A DNA stretch of 5,703 nt from Bacteroidota bacterium (lineage in GTDB: Bacteria; Bacteroidota; Bacteroidia; Bacteroidales; Prolixibacteraceae): positions 1-5,703 of the forward strand of contig JAUZOB010000220.1 in NCBI GenBank assembly GCA_030706665.1, given 5' to 3'. A model generated the notes under the pieces. That model was not told the DNA's origin. It did no database searches and saw only the letters and a program-made list of their open reading frames with translations. Shown in pieces: positions 1 to 5,093 of the stretch. Position numbers and translations under genes: made by a program. The number at the start of each line of letters is the position of its first letter. Position 1 is the stretch's first letter.

Positions 1-87
1 AGGATCTTTGTATATAGGCTTTTGTGCAAAAGCAACCAAGCTGGTCATTCCCAATAATACGATGAGAAATAATTTTCTAACTTTCAT
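1..87 (-). CDS. N-terminal fragment of a secreted protein, possibly a GH3 beta-glucosidase
   Basis: Reading leftward from an ATG at 87-85, the frame stays open for 29 codons to the window edge, so only the N-terminus is present. The first 21 residues form a clear Sec signal peptide: a basic start (MKVRK), a hydrophobic core (LFLIVLLGM) and an AFA signal peptidase I site before Gln22. There is no cysteine, so it is not a lipoprotein. The mature protein begins QKPIYKDP, which resembles from memory the opening of Bacteroidota family 3 glycoside hydrolases (BglX-like periplasmic beta-glucosidases). That family assignment is inference from eight residues. An in-frame ATG at 99-97 would add MTDQ; the start at 87 gives the more typical signal peptide. 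The gene diverges from the trp operon and shows no functional link to it. Confidence 0.7.
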   Translation of the reverse strand, partial: MKVRKLFLIVLLGMTSLVAFAQKPIYKDP

Positions 88-130
88 TTGGTCAGTCATT
101 ATGGTTATTTAGATGTTTCGCTGAACATTA

Positions 131-138
131 CAAAAATA
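131..138 (-). promoter_or_regulatory. Possible -7 element of the divergent secreted-protein gene
   Basis: On the minus strand this reads TATTTTTG, an exact match to the Bacteroidota -7 consensus TAnnTTTG. It lies 43 nt upstream of the ATG at 87, so the 5' UTR would be roughly 35-40 nt. No TTTG -33 element is present at the usual 19-21 bp spacing, so in such AT-rich DNA the match could be chance. Confidence 0.3.
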
Positions 139-243
139 GAAGAACTACATAGAGAATTAGTTTGATTATGTTCCCTGATGAACAGAATTATGGATGTGTA
201 CGGTTTTGAACTATTTCAAGTATACGAAGAATGATGAAAAAGT

Positions 244-262
244 TTATCCTACAATAGGATAA
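244..262. repeat. Perfect inverted repeat, 8 bp arms, 3 nt loop
   Basis: TTATCCTA, then CAA, then TAGGATAA. The arms are exact reverse complements. On the minus strand the arm is followed by ACTTTTTC, so a weak terminator is conceivable, but the stem is mostly A-T. It could instead be a binding site for a regulator of either divergent gene. It sits about 110 bp upstream of the trp -33 element. The function is unknown. Confidence 0.4.
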
Positions 263-371
263 CAAATGAATGAGGGAGGAGGTTGTAATTGTAAAAAATA
301 CACTAAGGAAAGGATGAAAGGTATAAAAACATTATTTTGAAATAAAAAAAGCAACATTTCTTTCAATTTAT

Positions 372-402
372 TTTGATATAAGTAGAACAATCTCTTTATT
401 TG
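372..402 (+). promoter_or_regulatory. Promoter of the trp operon (Bacteroidota sigma-ABfr type)
   Basis: The -33 element TTTG (372-375) and the -7 element TTTATTTG followed by C (395-402) are separated by exactly 19 bp. The Bacteroidota primary-sigma consensus is TTTG, 19-21 bp, TAnnTTTG, so only one position differs (T for A at position 2 of the -7 box). Transcription would start around 407-410, about 15-18 nt before the leader peptide ATG, giving a leader RNA of about 160 nt up to the attenuator U-tract. This arrangement supports it over other TTTG-containing matches in the spacer. No operator was identified with confidence, although TTTGCAAA at 399-406 is an exact palindrome overlapping the -7 box. 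Confidence 0.65.
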
Positions 403-424
403 CAAAAGTAAAACAAGAACAGAA

Positions 425-487
425 ATGAATTTGATGATTGTACATACTTGGTGGTGGCATAGCTTAATCTTTCAGATAGAGAGGTGA
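425..487 (+). CDS. trpL: trp operon leader peptide with a Trp-Trp-Trp run
   Basis: This is a 20-codon reading frame, MNLMIVHTWWWHSLIFQIER, ending in TGA at 485-487. Codons 9-11 (449-457) are three consecutive UGG codons. Tryptophan is the rarest residue, and this run lies between a trp promoter and a terminator just before trpE. Its likely role is to sense charged tRNA-Trp: a translating ribosome stalls on the UGG run when Trp is scarce and reaches the stop codon when Trp is plentiful. The peptide itself probably has no further function. The start is preceded by an A-rich stretch without Shine-Dalgarno sequence, usual in this phylum. A second in-frame ATG at 434 could also initiate and would keep the Trp run. 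The stop codon directly abuts the proposed antiterminator strand (488-494). Confidence 0.88.
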   Translation: MNLMIVHTWWWHSLIFQIER

Positions 488-571
488 GATAGCCATTGTA
501 TGTATTAATATCTACATAAAAATATTAACAAAGCGGCTTGTCGATTTCCTCGGCAAGCCGCTTTTCTTTTT
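440..571 (+). promoter_or_regulatory. Ribosome-mediated trp transcription attenuator (alternative stems 1:2, 2:3, 3:4)
   Basis: Pairings were found by eye. Stem 1:2: 440-447 (GUACAUAC) pairs with 498-505 (8 pairs, one G-U), extended across a small internal loop by 449-452 with 492-495. The first Trp codon lies inside strand 1. Stem 2:3, the antiterminator: 488-494 (GAUAGCC) pairs with 535-538 and 540-542, with U539 bulged (7 pairs, one G-U). Stem 3:4, the terminator: 530-544 with 550-564. Stems 1:2 and 2:3 share bases 492-494, while 2:3 and 3:4 share 535-542, so they are mutually exclusive. A ribosome stalled on UGG at 449-457 breaks 1:2 and lets 2:3 form, giving read-through. A ribosome at the stop (485-487) would cover 488-500 and lets 3:4 terminate. 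Folding energies were not computed; the 1:2 and 2:3 details are inference. Confidence 0.8.
530..571 (+). terminator. Intrinsic terminator (attenuator stem 3:4) before trpE
   Basis: A 15-bp stem pairs 530-544 with 550-564 (a single G-U pair at 541-553), closing a 5-nt UUUCC loop. The GC-rich core is GCGGC/GCCGC, and the tract TTTTCTTTTT follows at 562-571. No gene ends upstream on this strand, so it is not a gene terminator. It ends 11 nt before the trpE start codon, as expected of an attenuator. On the opposite strand the hairpin is followed only by TTTG, so it is one-directional. Confidence 0.93.
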
Positions 572-582
572 AATCAAATTGT

Positions 583-2016
583 ATGGAAAGAACAACCATT
601 TTTACCAACATCAGAGAGCTCCCCGGTAGCTTGGCAGACCTAACCACTCCGGTAGGAGTATTTCTAAGGGTGAGAGATCGTTTCCCGAACAGTTTGTTGC
701 TCGAGAGTAGTGATTATCACGGAAACCGAAACAGTATGTCATTTATTTGTTTCGACGAACTGGCTTCTTTTACAGCCGATGAATATCAGGTGACCATTAC
801 TACTCCGGGGCGTCCAAATTATTCTCAGCCTATTGAGAAGAACGGACAGATGGCAGAATTGCTTGATCAGTTTATCCACTCTTTTCAGGTTACCGGCGAT
901 AAAGATACCTCGTTGTATGTAAACGGACTCTATGGTTACACTTCATTCGATGCCGTCCGTTATTTTGAAGATATCCGGTTAACCTCTCCGGTTGATGAAG
1001 CTTCCCGCATTCCTGAAATCCGTTATGGACTCTATCGGTTTGTGTTGGCATTCGATCACTTTCATAACCGACTTTCGCTGATCGAAAATCATCCGGAAGG
1101 AGAAGTATCGGGATTGGATGACATTCTTTCTCTTCTGATCAACCGGAATACCGGAAACTTTAAGTTCTTTCCTTCCGAAGAAGAGCAATCAATATTGACC
1201 GATGCTGAATACATGGATATGGTTACGAAGGGAAAAGAGCATTGTCACCGGGGCGATGTCTTCCAAATAGTTCTTTCCAGAAGATTCTCTCAAAAATTTA
1301 AAGGGGATGAATTTAATGTGTATCGCGCCTTGCGAAGAATCAATCCTTCTCCTTATCTATTCTATTTCGACTACGGGAACTATCGTATTTTCGGTTCGTC
1401 ACCCGAATCGCAGGTGATTGTTGAAAAAGGGAAAGCCCGTATCAACCCGATTGCCGGAACATTCAAACGGACCGGTGATGATGAAAAGGATCGCCGATTG
1501 GCAGTAGAGCTGGCACACGACCCGAAAGAAAATGCAGAGCATATCATGTTGGTAGACCTTGCCCGTAACGATCTGAGTCGTAATTCCGATCATGTAAAAG
1601 TTGAAAATTTCCGTGAGGTACAATTCTACTCTCATGTGCTTCATATGGTCTCCGAAGTATCGGGCGACCTTCCTGAAGGTGCCAATACCATCAAGGTTTA
1701 TGGAGATTCATTCCCTGCAGGGACCCTTTCCGGAGCTCCCAAATACAAGGCAATGGAAATCATTGATGCTTTAGAGCCTCATCGAAGAGGCTACTACGGA
1801 GGGGCTATCGGATTCTTCGGATTGAACGGTGATATCAATCATGCCATTACGATCCGCTCTTTCTTAAGTAAAAACAATACACTTTACTATCATGCCGGTG
1901 CCGGAATCGTATCCGGATCGAAAGAAGAAAACGAACTGGCTGAAGTAAACAACAAGCTCGGTGCTCTTAAAACAGCCATCATCGAAGCCAAATTCTTTAA
2001 CTACGAAACAGAATAG
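583..2016 (+). CDS. trpE: Anthranilate synthase component I (TrpE)
   Basis: Large subunit of anthranilate synthase (477 aa, normal length, cytoplasmic). It converts chorismate to anthranilate using ammonia from the TrpG glutaminase, the committed step of Trp synthesis. The N-terminal domain has the feedback motif LLES at 39-42, whose Glu and Ser contact inhibitory Trp in known TrpE, and NPSPYLFYF at 254-262 completes that site. The C-terminal chorismate-binding domain shows GDVFQIVLSRRF (224-235), PIAGTFKR (289-296), HIMLVDLARND (320-330, with the conserved catalytic-region His320), TLSGAPK (381-387) and GAGIVSGS (439-446), followed by the EExELAExNxK end. The LLES motif argues for TrpE over the paralogue PabB. 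The ATG at 583 follows the attenuator by 11 nt and begins the expected N-terminus. It has no fused glutaminase; trpG follows after 2 nt. Confidence 0.97.
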   Translation: MERTTIFTNIRELPGSLADLTTPVGVFLRVRDRFPNSLLLESSDYHGNRNSMSFICFDELASFTADEYQVTITTPGRPNYSQPIEKNGQMAELLDQFIHSFQVTGDKDTSLYVNGLYGYTSFDAVRYFEDIRLTSPVDEASRIPEIRYGLYRFVLAFDHFHNRLSLIENHPEGEVSGLDDILSLLINRNTGNFKFFPSEEEQSILTDAEYMDMVTKGKEHCHRGDVFQIVLSRRFSQKFKGDEFNVYRALRRINPSPYLFYFDYGNYRIFGSSPESQVIVEKGKARINPIAGTFKRTGDDEKDRRLAVELAHDPKENAEHIMLVDLARNDLSRNSDHVKVENFREVQFYSHVLHMVSEVSGDLPEGANTIKVYGDSFPAGTLSGAPKYKAMEIIDALEPHRRGYYGGAIGFFGLNGDINHAITIRSFLSKNNTLYYHAGAGIVSGSKEENELAEVNNKLGALKTAIIEAKFFNYETE

Positions 2017-2018
2017 CC

Positions 2019-2588
2019 ATGAAAATACTGGTACTTGATAATTACGACTCGTTCACCTATAACCTGGTGCATTATCTGAAAGAACTGACAGATGCTCAGA
2101 TTGATGTTTACAGAAACGATAAAATAAGTCTCGAAGAAGTTGCTCAATATGATAAGATTGCACTTTCTCCGGGCCCCGGAATCCCCGATGAGGCAGGAAT
2201 CCTGAAAGATTTGATCCGCACCTACGGTCCCACTAAAAGCATCTTTGGCGTTTGCCTTGGATTGCAGGCCATAACAGAAGTTTACGGCGGACGTATTTAC
2301 AATATGAACCGGGTCTTTCACGGTGTCGCTTCCAAGATGAGAGTCCTTGATGCCGATGAACCGAATTTTAAAGGGATACCCAAAGAGTTTGAAGCCGGAC
2401 GTTATCATTCCTGGGTGGCTGATGAAAACACACTGCCCGAATGTCTGAAGCTGACGGCTGTTGACGAAGAAGGAAAGGTTATGGCAATTCGCCACCGCGA
2501 TTATGATGTCAGTGCCGTTCAGTTTCATCCCGAATCCGTCCTGACTCCTGTGGGAAAACAAATTCTTGCAAACTGGCTGAACAGTTAG
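2019..2588 (+). CDS. trpG: Anthranilate synthase component II, glutamine amidotransferase (TrpG)
   Basis: Class I glutamine amidotransferase subunit (189 aa) that hydrolyses glutamine and channels ammonia to TrpE. Visible motifs are DNYDSFTYNLVHYL (7-20), the oxyanion loop LSPGPGIPDEAG (49-60), the nucleophile elbow GVCLGLQAI with Cys79, YHSWV, and AVQFHPESVLTP carrying His170 and Glu172. The Cys-His-Glu triad is complete. It is a free-standing TrpG, with no C-terminal phosphoribosyltransferase fusion as in enteric TrpGD. The ATG lies 2 nt after the trpE stop, so the two subunits are probably translated in a coupled way and in equal amounts. In many bacteria such a subunit also serves PabB in folate synthesis; nothing here shows whether that applies. 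A long antisense frame over this gene is a shadow. Confidence 0.97.
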   Translation: MKILVLDNYDSFTYNLVHYLKELTDAQIDVYRNDKISLEEVAQYDKIALSPGPGIPDEAGILKDLIRTYGPTKSIFGVCLGLQAITEVYGGRIYNMNRVFHGVASKMRVLDADEPNFKGIPKEFEAGRYHSWVADENTLPECLKLTAVDEEGKVMAIRHRDYDVSAVQFHPESVLTPVGKQILANWLNS

Positions 2589-2661
2589 AATTCAGGGAAG
2601 AGAGTAAAAAAATGATTTTGCAATATTCATTTTAATCGGAGTATTGAAGGGAAAAAAACAA
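2589..2661 (+). other. trpG-trpD gap with a weak AT-rich hairpin
   Basis: These 73 nt are the only sizeable break in the operon. AAAATGA (2609-2615) can pair with TCATTTT (2627-2633), a 7-bp A-T-rich stem with an 11-nt loop and no following U-tract, so it is not a terminator. TGATTTTG at 2613-2620 resembles a -7 element, but no TTTG lies at the right distance upstream. The hairpin could affect RNA stability or simply be chance. Confidence 0.3.
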
Positions 2662-3648
2662 ATGAAAGAAATTTTAAAACATTTAACACAGCATAAAACA
2701 TTAAGCCGGAATAAGGCCAGTGAAATTTTGACCAATATTGCAGGCGAACGATACAATAATTCACAGATAGCGGCTTTCCTGTCTGCTTATATGATGCGTC
2801 CCGCCAATGTTGATGAACTTTCCGGATTCAGGGATGCTCTGCTTGATCTATGCCGCAGGGTCGACCTATCCGAGTTTAATACGATCGATCTTTGCGGTAC
2901 CGGGGGCGACGGGCACAATACATTCAACATCTCTACACTGGCTTCGATGGTCGTAGCCGGTGCCGGACAGAAAGTTGCCAAACACGGAAATTACGGGGTG
3001 TCATCGGTCTGTGGTTCCAGTAATGTGATGGAATACATGGGGTATAAATTCACCAACGATGCTGACATCCTGCGGAGTCAGATTGATAAAGCAGGGATCT
3101 GCTTTTTGCACGCACCCTTGTTCCATCCTGCCATGAAAGCAGTCGGCCCGATTCGGCGTGAACTGGGAATGAAAACAATCTTCAACATTCTCGGACCATT
3201 GATTAACCCGGCTTTTCCACAGAATCAGCTGGTCGGGGTGTATGACCTTGAAACAGCCCGTCTGTGTAATTACATTTATCAGCAAACTGACAAGAATTAC
3301 AGTATCCTTTTCTCGCTCGACGGTTATGACGAAGTCTCTTTGACAGGAGAATTCAAGTTGCTTGGGAGAGAGACCGAACGGATTATGCAACCCGAAGACC
3401 TGGGGCTTCGCAGAGTTCAGCCTGAAGAAATATTTGGAGGAGACACCATCGAAGAAGCCGTAAAAATATTTGTTCAGGTATTAAAGGGCGAGGGGACAGA
3501 GGCTCAGAATAATGTGGTTCTTGTCAATGCAGCTTTAGCTTTGCAGACCTGCGAACGAAACAAAAGCATTGAACAGTGCATGGAAGAGGCGAAAAGCTCA
3601 CTCTTCGGAGGAAAAGCATTGAAGGTATTAAAGATGATTACCGAATAA
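2662..3648 (+). CDS. trpD: Anthranilate phosphoribosyltransferase (TrpD)
   Basis: It transfers the phosphoribosyl group of PRPP to anthranilate, giving phosphoribosyl-anthranilate (328 aa, normal for a free-standing TrpD). After the N-terminal helical domain come the PRPP-binding GTGGD (79-83), NTFNIST (86-92) and KHGNYGVSSVCGS (107-119), then FHPAMK (154-159), the anthranilate-site Arg165 in PIRRELGMKT, and the metal-binding Asp223-Glu224 pair. These last numbers agree with the archaeal TrpD structures as I recall them. The pyrimidine phosphorylase and YbiB relatives lack this combination. I chose ATG at 2662, which gives MKEILKHL with a purine-rich stretch (GAAGGGAAAAAAACAA) in front. A TTG at 2644 would add six residues (MKGKKQ) and would swallow that stretch, so it is less likely. 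Residue numbers use the 2662 start. The Tyr after KHGN is Arg in many other phyla. Confidence 0.96.
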   Translation: MKEILKHLTQHKTLSRNKASEILTNIAGERYNNSQIAAFLSAYMMRPANVDELSGFRDALLDLCRRVDLSEFNTIDLCGTGGDGHNTFNISTLASMVVAGAGQKVAKHGNYGVSSVCGSSNVMEYMGYKFTNDADILRSQIDKAGICFLHAPLFHPAMKAVGPIRRELGMKTIFNILGPLINPAFPQNQLVGVYDLETARLCNYIYQQTDKNYSILFSLDGYDEVSLTGEFKLLGRETERIMQPEDLGLRRVQPEEIFGGDTIEEAVKIFVQVLKGEGTEAQNNVVLVNAALALQTCERNKSIEQCMEEAKSSLFGGKALKVLKMITE

Positions 3649-3657
3649 ACCCCAGAC

Positions 3658-4449
3658 ATGAATATTCTTGAAAATATTATGGTGCATAAACGGAAGGAAG
3701 TAGCGATTCGAAGAACTCTTACTTCAGAGAAAGAGCTTCTGAACTATCCTTACTCCCAAAGTGAAATCCCTTCGTTTACTGCATCTATTTTAAATCCGGA
3801 ACGCTCCGGGATTATAGCCGAATACAAACGGGAATCCCCTTCAAAAGGAACGATCAATCAGTCTTCTTCATTGGTTGAAGTGATTCCTGCATACGATGAG
3901 GCGGGGGCCTCTGCGATCTCCGTATTGACCGATTCCCGTTTCTTCGGAGGAAATATCTATGACCTGGTGCGGGCAAGGAAATTAACGAATATTCCATTGT
4001 TGCGTAAAGATTTTGTATTTGACGAATATCAAATTCTGGAAGCCAGATGCTCGGGTGCCAGTGCCATCCTGCTGATTGCAGCGGTATTGAGTAAGGAAGA
4101 GATCAATCGGCTTGCTGCTTTTGCCCGTTCTTTAGATCTTGAAGTACTGTGTGAAGTTCATAGTGAAGAAGAATTGGAAAAAGTCTCCGATCATGTAAAT
4201 GCGGTCGGGGTGAATAATCGTGACCTGAAGACCTTTAATGTCTCATTCGAACGCTCTCTGGAACTGGCAGAGCTGATCCCCGATCGGTTTGTAAAAGTAT
4301 CGGAAAGCGGAATTAATGATCCGAAAGCTATCGAAACACTGCGAAAAGCCGGATTCAGAGGCTTCCTGATCGGAGAATATTTTATGAAAGGGGATAATCC
4401 CGGACAAAGATGCCGTGATTTCATCTCGAAACTTTCCAAAAACAGATAA
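3658..4449 (+). CDS. trpC: Indole-3-glycerol phosphate synthase (TrpC)
   Basis: It closes the pyrrole ring of 1-(o-carboxyphenylamino)-1-deoxyribulose 5-phosphate with loss of CO2 and water, yielding indole-3-glycerol phosphate (263 aa, a single TIM barrel). Family motifs in order: IIAEYKRESPSKG with Glu55, catalytic Lys57, Ser60 and Pro61; LRKDFVFDEYQI (115-126) with catalytic Lys117; CEVHSEEE with Glu166; GVNNRDL (184-190); VSESGI (214-219); and the phosphate-site FLIGEYFM. All the expected catalytic lysines and glutamates are present. It is not fused to TrpF, unlike in enteric bacteria. It starts 9 nt after the trpD stop, and its TAA overlaps the trpF ATG by one base. The start gives MNILENIMVHKRKEV, the usual opening helix of the family. 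Confidence 0.97.
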   Translation: MNILENIMVHKRKEVAIRRTLTSEKELLNYPYSQSEIPSFTASILNPERSGIIAEYKRESPSKGTINQSSSLVEVIPAYDEAGASAISVLTDSRFFGGNIYDLVRARKLTNIPLLRKDFVFDEYQILEARCSGASAILLIAAVLSKEEINRLAAFARSLDLEVLCEVHSEEELEKVSDHVNAVGVNNRDLKTFNVSFERSLELAELIPDRFVKVSESGINDPKAIETLRKAGFRGFLIGEYFMKGDNPGQRCRDFISKLSKNR

Positions 4450-5093
4450 TGAAGATGGTGAAGATTAAGGTTTGCGGAATGCGTAATCGCGAGAATCTGG
4501 ATGCAGTGGCGGCATTGAAACCCGACTTTCTGGGCTTCATATTCTATCCCCGTTCACCGCGATATGTGGTCGGAAAACTTACCCCTGACGATCTGGCATC
4601 ACTCGATCCTGCCATTCAAAAAACAGGAGTCTTTGTCAATGAAACTGCTGAAAAAGTAGCAGAAATTGTCCGCAAATATCATCTTGATCTGGTCCAGTTG
4701 CATGGGGATGAAACGCCCGAAACTTGCAAAATACTGCAACAGCAGGGCATTCGGATTATTAAAGCCTTCCGGATTGACCACACGATTCGTCGCGAACGGA
4801 TCCTTCCTTACGTTGACTGTGCTGACTGGTTTCTGTTCGATACTGCTACTGCCGGTTTTGGGGGAAGCGGGAAGAAATTTGACTGGTCACTGCTTGCAGA
4901 TCTTACCTTTGGAAAACCTTTCTTCTTAAGTGGGGGAATCGGTCCGGATGATGCGGCAATCCTGAAGAAAATGATAACCCCGGTCCCATATGCCCTGGAT
5001 TTAAACAGTAAATTCGAGACGGAGCCGGGATATAAAAATGCAAAGCAATTAGAAGATTTTATAAAAATCATAAGAACTGAAGATTATGAGTAA
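4449..5093 (+). CDS. trpF: Phosphoribosylanthranilate isomerase (TrpF)
   Basis: It catalyses the Amadori rearrangement of phosphoribosyl-anthranilate to the substrate of TrpC (214 aa, a small TIM barrel). Visible are KVCGMRNREN with the general-base Cys9, DFLGFIFYPRSPRYV, KTGVFVNE, LVQLHGDE, LFDTATAGFGGSGKKFDW with the general-acid Asp131 and the phosphate loop GGSGKKFDW (138-146), LSGGI (160-164), and DLNSKFE (184-190) with EPGYKN close behind. The catalytic pair is intact. The ATG at 4449 overlaps the trpC stop (TAATG), which favours this start through translational coupling; an internal ATG at 4455 would lose only two residues. Its last 8 nt overlap trpB. Although upstream of TrpC in the pathway, it lies after trpC, the common order in this phylum. 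Confidence 0.96.
   Translation: MKMVKIKVCGMRNRENLDAVAALKPDFLGFIFYPRSPRYVVGKLTPDDLASLDPAIQKTGVFVNETAEKVAEIVRKYHLDLVQLHGDETPETCKILQQQGIRIIKAFRIDHTIRRERILPYVDCADWFLFDTATAGFGGSGKKFDWSLLADLTFGKPFFLSGGIGPDDAAILKKMITPVPYALDLNSKFETEPGYKNAKQLEDFIKIIRTEDYE

Larger units (their letters stand above)
88..371. other. AT-rich divergent spacer without a convincing gene
   Basis: This stretch separates the leftward secreted-protein gene from the rightward trp promoter. It is visibly more AT-rich than the flanking genes and is broken by stops in all frames. The only short ATG frames (for example 15 codons from the ATG in the purine-rich stretch near 270) show no coding features. Its recognisable contents are a minus-strand promoter-like element at 131-138 and a dyad at 244-262, listed separately. 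No tRNA, riboswitch or repeat array was seen. Confidence 0.7.

Noticed and set aside
332..339. TTATTTTG as an alternative trp -7 element
   Set aside because: It has no TTTG at 19-21 bp upstream, while the element at 395-402 has one at exactly 19 bp.
270..345. Small ATG frames of 8-15 codons in the spacer, including one starting MREEVV and one starting MKGIK
   Set aside because: They are very short, carry no amino acid run, and are not placed before a terminator. Nothing separates them from chance.
530..571. Terminator of an upstream plus-strand gene
   Set aside because: No plus-strand gene other than trpL precedes it; the trp promoter and leader ORF explain it as an attenuator.
425..582. 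T-box or TRAP-type trp leader
   Set aside because: There is no T-box consensus and no array of spaced GAG/UAG triplets. The Trp-codon ORF plus competing stems explains the region.
2001..2561. 186-codon antisense frame over trpG
   Set aside because: It lies opposite a gene with a complete catalytic triad, has no recognisable motifs, and is best explained as a shadow of trpG codon use.
2613..2620. TGATTTTG as an internal trpD promoter
   Set aside because: It differs from the consensus and has no -33 partner, so it is not supported.
2644..2661. TTG-initiated extension of TrpD
   Set aside because: It uses a rare start and adds only a Lys-rich tag. The ATG at 2662 matches the family's N-terminus and has a purine-rich stretch in front.
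4666..4929. 87-codon plus-strand frame inside trpF and the antisense frame at 4808-5071
   Set aside because: Both overlap the catalytically intact TrpF in other frames and show no family motifs.
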